Assembly: GCA_913031525.1 (NCBI GenBank)
Contig: CAJWGC010000046.1
Span: 1-8,122, forward strand
Direction of reading: 5' to 3'
Origin: an uncultured Acidimicrobiia bacterium
GTDB taxonomy: Bacteria > Actinomycetota > Acidimicrobiia > Spongiisociales > UBA5794
DNA: 8,122 nt
Below the pieces are notes generated by a model, which did not search any database, had not been told where the DNA came from, and worked only from the letters and a program-made list of their open reading frames with translations. Shown here one piece after another: positions 1-5,592 of the stretch. Made by a program: the position numbers and the translations under genes. How positions within the stretch are numbered: position 1 is the first letter of the stretch; each line of letters starts with the position of its first letter.

Positions 1-578
1 GCTGCGATATTGAGTTCCAGTAGTCCAGGACCTGCTTCCGTATGCACCGCGTCTAGTTCTACACCAAGACCGCTGAGCGCTGCTGGGAGTTCTTTTAACA
101 GCCGGTCGAATCTTCCGATCTCGGTCAGGCTATAGCTAAGGCCCGATGATGGAGGTTTCCCTTCCTCGTCGGTGATGCGGACTTCGTATTCGAAAGCGGA
201 GAGAACTTCGTAGCCCATTTTGGCTGCTTGGTCGATTACATCTCGTAAGAGTTCGCGAGTAGCGAGAGTGCAACGGCTCCCATCTGGCCAATGCGGTGTC
301 GCTAGGCAGATTTCCCATCCAGGTTTCCAGCTGAGAGGGTGACGAGTCGATGTGTCTACTTCGAGAAGTAGATCGGGTGCTCCGGTATTGATTCCGTAGT
401 CTGCGTAGTCGACTATGGGGTGGTCGACGGGGACTAGAGCTAGCCAGAGATCAGTATTCACCGCTCCCTGCTCGATTGCAGATTTGAATGCGGCAGGGCG
501 TAGTGCCTTGCCGCGGATAGCTCCGTGCATATCCGGCATTCCGAGAAGGATGTAGCCTTCCGAGCTTGCAGATGCCAT
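1..578 (-). CDS. Glutamine synthetase-like gamma-glutamyl ligase, N-terminal part (cut by left edge)
   Basis: Partial gene; 192 complete codons are visible and the frame is still open at base 1. Family members ligate the gamma-carboxyl of glutamate to ammonia or an amine using ATP, in the cytoplasm. What I see: an N-terminal beta-grasp region with a DMHGAIRGKAL motif (residues 16-26, like the D-x-x-G-x-x-RGK of PuuA-type enzymes), a VDTST segment followed by SWKPG (about 74-87), then the start of the catalytic domain with FEYEV (metal-ligand Glu130 and Glu132) and HTEAGPGLLELN (179-190, Glu181 and Glu188). The usual Gln of the E-x-GPGQ-x-E motif is Leu186, which argues against a housekeeping GlnA. 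The ATG overlaps the stop of the preceding aminotransferase gene (TAATG) and has a GGAGGG ribosome site, so this start is well supported. It is the last visible gene of the operon. The amine substrate is unknown. Confidence 0.85.
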   Translation of the reverse strand, partial: MASASSEGYILLGMPDMHGAIRGKALRPAAFKSAIEQGAVNTDLWLALVPVDHPIVDYADYGINTGAPDLLLEVDTSTRHPLSWKPGWEICLATPHWPDGSRCTLATRELLRDVIDQAAKMGYEVLSAFEYEVRITDEEGKPPSSGLSYSLTEIGRFDRLLKELPAALSGLGVELDAVHTEAGPGLLELNIA

Positions 579-1930
579 TAGGAGCTCCCTCCACTTTGTT
601 TCTGTTTAACTATTAACTCTGCTCTGGAAACGACATTGGCAAAGCGGTCGATCATCTCTGTCAGTTCAGCGTCAGTGCTGGTATAGGCTGGCGCGATGGT
701 CGTCTGGTCGCCTATAAATCCATCAGCATTGGAATGACTCGAGAGGACTAATAATCCTTGATCGAGGGCAGTCGTATCAATCAATGTTGCGAGATTCAGG
801 TCATCAGGGAGCGGAGAAAATCCATCGCTAGGATCGACAAACTCAACGCCAAGCAAGAAGCCTCGACCGCGCACCTCACCGACGATCTCACTTTCGCTAA
901 TAGCTTCTTCCAACTGGCTTAGTAGAGTCGGACCTCTCGAGCTCACATTTTCGATGAGGCTATGTTCGACGAGATAATCGATGACTGCCAGTCCTGCTGA
1001 GCAGGGTAGGGGGGCACCGTCCCACGTGTGACCTAATTCGAAGAACTTTGATCCTGCGGCGACAGATTCGTAGACGTCCTTGCGGCACAGCATGGCGGCC
1101 AAGGGCGCGTATCCGGCGCCGAGCCCCTTACCGATCGTGACGATATCCGGCTCAATGGGCAGGCTTTGGTAACCCATCCAACTTCCTGTTCTCCCGAGTC
1201 CTGAAACGATCTCATCGAAACAGATAAGGAATCCATACTCGTCACGGCGTTCAGCCAGGCCTTCCCAAAATAGATCGGGTGGAGAATACGCTGGGAGGGC
1301 TGCCGCGCTGATTGGTTCGCAGAAAAAGGCTGACACGTTTTCTGGTCCCGCTGCTTCCAATGCTGCGTCTAGAGCATCGAGGGCTACTTGGCCGGATAAG
1401 TCGAATTTAGGTATCGAAGGAGGGATGTGATGGTGCTTTGAAAGATACGGTCCATATACATCGTGAAGACTGGGCCGTCCTGATAGTGCCAGTGTCGCCA
1501 TGGTTGCGCCGTGATAGCTCTGGCTGGGAGAGATAATTTCCCATTTCGCGTTGTCGCCGCGGTCAACGTGATACTGACGCGCCATGCGTATTGCGGTTTC
1601 ATTGGCTTCAGAACCTCCGCTGACAAAACGGACACGGTCCATTTCTGGAGCGACGATCTCTATGAGCTTCTTAGCTAAGCGTTCTTGGGGTTGCGAGGTG
1701 AAGAAATGGTTGTACATGTATGCAATGTCACCGAGATGCTCGGCAGCATTATCTATGATTTCGTCTAGTCCGTGCCCGAGGGACGAAACCATGGCACCCC
1801 CGGAACATGCGTCAAGGATGGTATTGCCGTCAGTCGTATGAAGCCATACACCTACTCCACGGTCGATACTGGGGTAAGACCAATTCAAATGCCGAGGCAA
1901 TATTCTGCTGGTCGCTGTATCGATGCTCAC
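578..1930 (-). CDS. Class III PLP-dependent aminotransferase B
   Basis: 450 aa, the normal length for class III (omega/acetyl-ornithine type) aminotransferases. The family moves an amino group, often from an omega-amine, to a keto acid through a lysine-bound PLP in the cytoplasm. Visible landmarks: SGGSEAN (104-110, cofactor phosphate region), SYHGATM (138-144), CEPISAAALPAYSPP (204-218), FDEIVSGLGRTG (238-249) with Asp239 that pairs with the PLP nitrogen, GKGLGAGY (267-274) with the Schiff-base Lys268, and GHTWDGAPL (310-318). The start is a GTG. A weak purine-rich stretch (GAAAGAAAGG) precedes it, 25 bases separate it from the GATase gene, and no better start lies before the conserved N-terminus. 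It is a paralog of aminotransferase A (45 of 55 residues identical in the central block). All catalytic residues are present, so it should be active. Substrate unknown. Confidence 0.93.
   Translation of the reverse strand: MSIDTATSRILPRHLNWSYPSIDRGVGVWLHTTDGNTILDACSGGAMVSSLGHGLDEIIDNAAEHLGDIAYMYNHFFTSQPQERLAKKLIEIVAPEMDRVRFVSGGSEANETAIRMARQYHVDRGDNAKWEIISPSQSYHGATMATLALSGRPSLHDVYGPYLSKHHHIPPSIPKFDLSGQVALDALDAALEAAGPENVSAFFCEPISAAALPAYSPPDLFWEGLAERRDEYGFLICFDEIVSGLGRTGSWMGYQSLPIEPDIVTIGKGLGAGYAPLAAMLCRKDVYESVAAGSKFFELGHTWDGAPLPCSAGLAVIDYLVEHSLIENVSSRGPTLLSQLEEAISESEIVGEVRGRGFLLGVEFVDPSDGFSPLPDDLNLATLIDTTALDQGLLVLSSHSNADGFIGDQTTIAPAYTSTDAELTEMIDRFANVVSRAELIVKQKQSGGSS
587..592 (-). promoter_or_regulatory. 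Ribosome binding site of the glutamine synthetase-like gene
   Basis: On the minus strand GGAGGG lies 8 bases before the ATG at 578. It sits inside the end of the preceding aminotransferase gene. It supports the start choice and re-initiation at the TAATG junction. Confidence 0.75.
1302..1328. repeat. 27-base near-identical direct repeat, copy 1
   Basis: Matches 3411-3437 in 26 of 27 bases (one T/C difference at 1313 versus 3422). It lies in the codons for FFCEPISAA of aminotransferase B. It reflects the paralogy of the two genes and not an insertion. Confidence 0.85.
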
Positions 1931-1955
1931 AGTCCGGCCTTTCTTTCGCGATTGG

Positions 1956-2678
1956 TCAAGTTGTTTCCTCTACGCCAGTTACGGGATCTCTAAGCCTCGC
2001 AATTTCGTATTCGAAGCCGCGGAGAAGGCTTAAGGAGGACGCGCGAGCTTTTTCTGCTACACGTTTGGTCTCTTCGAGTAAAGCGTTCGGGTCTACTCCT
2101 ACCTCGTCGAGTTCGTGCCGGTATACCCGAACCCATTCGTCCATAATTGCCGGGGTTACCTCTGGATGGAATTGAACTCCCAGATTGCGCCCTAGGACAA
2201 AAGCTTGCGGTCCTGCCACGCTGGAGGCAAGAAGCTCGGCTCCTGGCGGTATCGAGAACGTGTCAAAATGCCACTGAAACCACGGACCGGACGGGAGTAA
2301 TACTTCATCTTTGCTGTCGACGCGGAACCAACCAACTTCGTGGAGTTCGCCTCTGAATGCATTGCCTCCGTGTACTCGCGCTAGCAACTGGCCTCCAAAG
2401 CAGATACCGAGAATTGGTACGTCTTGGTCGGCTGCGCCTCGGAAGAGGTCGATTTCGCGTTTTAGCCATGGAATCGAGTCATCGAAGGCTGCATATTCCG
2501 AACCGAGGGATACTATTACATCAAACTCTCCTGGATCAACGCGCTCAGGTTCGATATCGATTCGGTACTCGTGGATTTCAGCCTCAAGGCTATTGAGCCA
2601 CTCAAGGACTAGGCCACCGGGCGTGGCCGCCTCGTGCTGCACTATTAGAGCTTGTAGCTCTCCATTAGTCTTGCTCAC
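1956..2678 (-). CDS. Class I glutamine amidotransferase-fold hydrolase
   Basis: 240 aa, a stand-alone GATase1 domain. The nucleophile elbow is GICFGGQ (91-97, Cys93) and the His-Glu pair is in FHPEV (170-174, His171 and Glu173), so the catalytic triad is intact. The family hydrolyses the gamma-amide of glutamine or of gamma-glutamyl compounds. The GICFGGQ elbow resembles the GMP-synthase-like group (COG0518 type). No synthase domain is attached, and the neighbours are a glutamine synthetase-like ligase and aminotransferases. I therefore infer release of glutamate from a gamma-glutamylated intermediate, the role of PuuD or AtdA2-type proteins, rather than purine synthesis. The GTG start overlaps the upstream aminotransferase stop as GTGA; the ribosome site is weak, pointing to translational coupling. 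The last 40 residues beyond the domain are rich in Glu and Arg and probably helical. The true substrate is not shown by the sequence. Confidence 0.88.
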   Translation of the reverse strand: MSKTNGELQALIVQHEAATPGGLVLEWLNSLEAEIHEYRIDIEPERVDPGEFDVIVSLGSEYAAFDDSIPWLKREIDLFRGAADQDVPILGICFGGQLLARVHGGNAFRGELHEVGWFRVDSKDEVLLPSGPWFQWHFDTFSIPPGAELLASSVAGPQAFVLGRNLGVQFHPEVTPAIMDEWVRVYRHELDEVGVDPNALLEETKRVAEKARASSLSLLRGFEYEIARLRDPVTGVEETT

Positions 2679-4048
2679 GGGGATGATTTCTCTGGTCGAT
2701 TATCGAGCTGTGCATCGACCTCAGCAGCTACTTCCGCGACCGAAGCTGCAAAACGCTCGATCATCTTGGCGAGTTCATCTTCGGATGTTGTAAATGGTGG
2801 GGCGAACAGACTTTGATCTCCTGCGTACCCGTCGCCTGTTGGCTGAGTAGATAGAACAAGTAACCCATTCCGTTCAGCAGCAGCATCGATTCGTCCTGCG
2901 ACACCGAGTTCACGAGGAAGCAGCGAAAAGCCATCACGAGGGTCGGCGTATTCGACGCCAAGGAGGAAGCCGTGTCCGCGTACTTCTCGAACCATATCTG
3001 TTTTTATCAATGCAGTTTCCAATTCATTTTTAAGACGTGGACCACGGTAGGCGACGTGCTCTACAAGGCCTTCGGCATGTAGCGTTTCGATTACAGCGAG
3101 CCCCACTGCACATGACAATGGTGCGGCATCCCAGGTATGGCCAAGCGAAAACGACTCGGATTTTCTTGCGATTGTCTCGTATATTTGGTTCTGGCATAGT
3201 GTTGCACCTATCGCGGCATACCCAGCACCCAACCCTTTGGCGGTAGCGATGATGTCCGGAACGATGGGGAGTCGGTTCGCAGCAAACCAATCCCCGGTCC
3301 TTCCCACTCCTGTAACTACCTCATCGAACCCGATCAGAAATCCATATTGTTCGCGCCGTTCGGCCAGCCCTTCCCAGAACAAGTTAGGTGGGGAATAAGC
3401 AGGTAAAGCAGCCGCGCTGATCGGTTCGCAGAAAAAGAGCGAGACGGTTTCGGGTCCTGCTTCTTCGAGGGCGTCATCGAGAGCGTCCAATGCTTCCTTT
3501 CCCGTTTCATCAAATCTGGTAGTGCTGGGTGGAATGTACAAATGCTTCGGTAGGTATGGTCCGAATGCGCCATGTAGTCCAGGACGACCGGTTAGTGCCA
3601 GTGTCTCCATTGTGGGACCGTGATACGACTGGGCAGGAGAGATGATTTGCCATCGTTGTATATCACCACGTGATACGTGATACGTGCGCGCCGTTCGGAT
3701 AGCCAGTTCGTTAGCTTCTGCTCCACCGGTCACGAAGCGGGCACGTCCCAAACCTTCGGGGGCGACTTCAATGAGCTCACGGGCTAGATCTTCTGCCCAC
3801 GGATTGGTTAGCCACTCGTTGTTCAGGTATGAAATGCGTTTCGCCTGATTTCGAGCGACTTCTATCAGATCGTTACGACCATGGCCGAGTGTTGCGGCCA
3901 TGGAACCTCCGCTCATCGCGTCTAGGTAACGGCGCCCCTCTGCATCAATGACTTCAGCGCCATATCCTGAGATCAGAATCGGATATTCCCGCTCCATTTC
4001 GAGCGGGAGCACAGATGTTCTTGTACTGTTGACAGGAGAAAGGGTCAT
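2675..4048 (-). CDS. Class III PLP-dependent aminotransferase A
   Basis: 457 aa when started at the ATG at 4048. It has the same fold and reaction class as aminotransferase B. Landmarks: VTGGAEAN (106-113), SYHGPTM (141-147), CEPISAAALPAYSPP (207-221), FDEVVTGVGRTG (241-252) with Asp242, AKGLGAGY (270-277) with Schiff-base Lys271, and GHTWDAAPL further on. The frame could extend 11 codons to a TTG at 4081. I prefer the ATG because it gives the same N-terminal length as the paralog and because the extension overlaps a palindrome in the control region; neither start has a strong ribosome site. It is the first gene of the leftward operon, and its stop overlaps the GATase start (GTGA). With the divergent aldehyde dehydrogenase, the likely sequence is amine or omega-amino acid to aldehyde to acid (inference). 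Confidence 0.93.
   Translation of the reverse strand: MTLSPVNSTRTSVLPLEMEREYPILISGYGAEVIDAEGRRYLDAMSGGSMAATLGHGRNDLIEVARNQAKRISYLNNEWLTNPWAEDLARELIEVAPEGLGRARFVTGGAEANELAIRTARTYHVSRGDIQRWQIISPAQSYHGPTMETLALTGRPGLHGAFGPYLPKHLYIPPSTTRFDETGKEALDALDDALEEAGPETVSLFFCEPISAAALPAYSPPNLFWEGLAERREQYGFLIGFDEVVTGVGRTGDWFAANRLPIVPDIIATAKGLGAGYAAIGATLCQNQIYETIARKSESFSLGHTWDAAPLSCAVGLAVIETLHAEGLVEHVAYRGPRLKNELETALIKTDMVREVRGHGFLLGVEYADPRDGFSLLPRELGVAGRIDAAAERNGLLVLSTQPTGDGYAGDQSLFAPPFTTSEDELAKMIERFAASVAEVAAEVDAQLDNRPEKSSP
3411..3437. repeat. 27-base near-identical direct repeat, copy 2
   Basis: The partner of 1302-1328, lying in the same codons of aminotransferase A, 2109 bases away in the same orientation. 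Recombination between the copies would fuse the two aminotransferase genes and remove the GATase gene. Confidence 0.85.
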
Positions 4049-4073
4049 GCTGGCCGAACCTAGTCGCTCGTCT

Positions 4074-4091
4074 CCGGGCAACCTAGCCCGG
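4074..4091. repeat. Spaced palindrome CCGGGC-N6-GCCCGG
   Basis: Perfect 6-base inverted arms (4074-4079 and 4086-4091) around a 6-base AACCTA spacer, 26 bases before the ATG of aminotransferase A. It could be an operator for a dimeric regulator, or a hairpin in the leader RNA of the leftward operon. It is too short, and lacks a T-run, for a terminator. Confidence 0.5.
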
Positions 4092-4100
4092 TCTGTCGTC

Positions 4101-4115
4101 GCACTACTCTAGTGC
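4101..4115. repeat. Spaced palindrome GCACTA-N3-TAGTGC
   Basis: Perfect 6-base arms (4101-4106 and 4110-4115) around CTC, centred about 25 bases from the neighbouring CCGGGC palindrome. The odd spacer and short arms fit a dimeric repressor site such as those of GntR-type regulators, but no regulator is in view and the family assignment is a guess. Confidence 0.45.
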
Positions 4116-4208
4116 TTGCAGTAGGTCGGTCGCTGGGTGTAGGCCGATATCCTGTCGAGCCGCGCTAGCGGACATTAGGAACCTGATGCACCCGTTCTTT
4201 CGGCCTCT

Positions 4209-4214
4209 AGGAGG
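4209..4214 (+). promoter_or_regulatory. Ribosome binding site of the aldehyde dehydrogenase gene
   Basis: AGGAGG, a full consensus, ends 7 bases before the ATG at 4222. It fixes the start there and rules out the longer frame from 4186. A weak 4-base hairpin (CCTC 4204-4207 with GAGG 4211-4214) could partly mask it. Confidence 0.9.
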
Positions 4215-4221
4215 TTCTGTA

Positions 4222-5592
4222 ATGGCCGTTATTGAAGAGTATGTAGATATAGTCGAACCCGCTACGGAGAGTGTTATCTCCACGATTCCTCGAGCTGGAA
4301 TGGCTGAAACAGATGCTGCTGTTGCGGCGGCCAAGGCAGCCTATCCCGCGTGGTCTAGTGTCGCTCCCGGAGAGCGTGCTGGGTTGCTTCGCAGAGTATC
4401 CGGACTCATTGAGGAACGTGGAGAAGAGCTTGCCCTCCTGGAAGCTCGTAACGTTGGCAAGCCGATCAGTGATGCTCGTGGTGAAGTTGGAATGGTTATC
4501 GACACTTTCGCTTATTACGCAGGAGCGCCTGAGCGCTTAATGGGTCAAACCATTCCTGTTCCGGGGGGTATGAACTTCACATTCAGAGAGTCGATGGGCG
4601 TGGTAGCTCTTATTACACCCTGGAACTTTCCCTTAGCTATTGCGTCATGGGCTGTGGCTCCGGCTTTGGCTGCTGGCAATACTGTGGTCCTCAAGCCGGC
4701 AGAGCTTACGCCTCTGACAGCCATGCAACTGCAGCAGATTGTCCTTGACGCTGGCGTCCCCGAAGGCGTTTTCAATGTAGTAGTCGGGCCCGGTAACGTC
4801 GTTGGTGAGCGTTTAGTGGAGCATCCAGATGTTTCCAAGGTTTCGTTTACCGGATCCACCGAAGTGGGTAAACGAATTAGTGCTCGCGCTTCAGAGACTT
4901 TTAAGCGGGTTACTCTTGAATTGGGAGGCAAATCTGCCAATATTGTCTTTGCCGACGCGGATTTGGAGAAAGCTGCCGAGGCAGCTCCTAGTTCGGTATT
5001 CGGGAATTCTGGCCAGGATTGCTGCGCTCGTTCGCGTGTTTTGGTCGAACGATCTGCCGTCGACCGCTTTGTCGAGTTGTTTTCTCAGTCGATGCAGGAA
5101 TTTCGGGTAGGAGATCCGCTCGATTCATCGACTCAGATGGGGCCGCTCATCACTGCTCGCGATCGAGACCGAGTTGCTTCGTTTCTTGAGGGCGCGACTG
5201 TGATTGCCCGAGGTACAGCACCAGATGGTCCGGGGTTCTGGTTTGCTCCAGCGATAGTGTTGCCTGGATCCAACAATGACAGGGTTGTCCGTGAGGAGAT
5301 TTTTGGCCCGATTGTGAGCATCATTCCTTTTGACAACGAAGATGAAGCCGTGATGATTGCTAACGACACGATTTATGGGCTTTCTGGCTCTGTTTGGACC
5401 GAAAATGGCTCTCGAGCACTACGCGTGGCGCGGGCTATCGAAGCGGGCACCTTGTCGGTAAATTCGAATTGGTCCGTGCGAGTTAACACTCCATATGGAG
5501 GGTTTAAACAATCTGGGATCGGACGAACACTCGGGCCGAACGCGCTTAACTACTACACAGAGCTCAAGAACGTCTACGTTGCAACTAACTGA
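4222..5592 (+). CDS. NAD(P)+-dependent aldehyde dehydrogenase
   Basis: 456 aa. It oxidises an aldehyde to the acid in the cytoplasm with NAD(P)+. Visible: TPWNFP (132-137, oxyanion Asn135), LKPAE (157-161, Lys158 of the cofactor site), FTGSTEVG (209-216, Rossmann turn), LELGGKSAN (232-240, general base Glu233), GQDCCAR (264-270, nucleophile Cys267, with a second Cys beside it), EEIFGP (358-363, Glu359) and the C-terminal PYGGFKQSG (424-432). It is some 20-30 residues shorter than the common ALDH length, partly from a compact stretch around 320-340 between ASFLEGA and the GFWFAPA motif. The overall pattern resembles the betaine-aldehyde and gamma-aminobutyraldehyde dehydrogenase group, as expected after an aminotransferase, but substrate cannot be assigned. 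It is divergent from the aminotransferase operon and its last 19 bases overlap the end of the hyuB-like gene. Confidence 0.95.
   Translation: MAVIEEYVDIVEPATESVISTIPRAGMAETDAAVAAAKAAYPAWSSVAPGERAGLLRRVSGLIEERGEELALLEARNVGKPISDARGEVGMVIDTFAYYAGAPERLMGQTIPVPGGMNFTFRESMGVVALITPWNFPLAIASWAVAPALAAGNTVVLKPAELTPLTAMQLQQIVLDAGVPEGVFNVVVGPGNVVGERLVEHPDVSKVSFTGSTEVGKRISARASETFKRVTLELGGKSANIVFADADLEKAAEAAPSSVFGNSGQDCCARSRVLVERSAVDRFVELFSQSMQEFRVGDPLDSSTQMGPLITARDRDRVASFLEGATVIARGTAPDGPGFWFAPAIVLPGSNNDRVVREEIFGPIVSIIPFDNEDEAVMIANDTIYGLSGSVWTENGSRALRVARAIEAGTLSVNSNWSVRVNTPYGGFKQSGIGRTLGPNALNYYTELKNVYVATN

Larger units (their letters stand above)
4049..4221. promoter_or_regulatory. Divergent promoter region between the aminotransferase operon and the aldehyde dehydrogenase gene
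   Basis: This is the only sizeable non-coding stretch in the window (173 bases) and must carry start signals for both the leftward operon and the rightward gene. It contains two perfect spaced palindromes close to the leftward gene and an 8-base palindrome CGCTAGCG at 4163-4170. I could not find a convincing pair of -10 and -35 boxes in either direction, so promoter positions are left open. The arrangement suggests both transcription units respond to one regulator, which is not encoded in the window. Confidence 0.6.

Noticed and set aside
1807..2175. 122-codon open frame on the plus strand
   Set aside because: It crosses the junction of two well-supported minus-strand genes and its translation is low-complexity and Ser-rich without family features.
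2311..2793. 160-codon open frame on the plus strand
   Set aside because: It lies opposite the GATase and aminotransferase A genes, has no recognisable motif and no ribosome site; the opposite frames carry clear conserved motifs.
3668..3686. Tandem ACGTGAT repeat, 2.7 copies
   Set aside because: It falls in the codons for TYHVSR of aminotransferase A, which are conserved in part in the paralog (YHV-x-RGD). Unit length 7 is out of frame, and it is most likely chance codon choice.
4104..4124. Inverted repeat CTACT/AGTAG with an 11-base spacer
   Set aside because: It overlaps the better GCACTA palindrome, and 5-base arms with this spacing are expected by chance.
4116..4153. Possible promoter TTGCAG and TATCCT for the rightward gene
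   Set aside because: The spacing between the boxes is far from 17 bases and each box matches only partly, so I could not support it.
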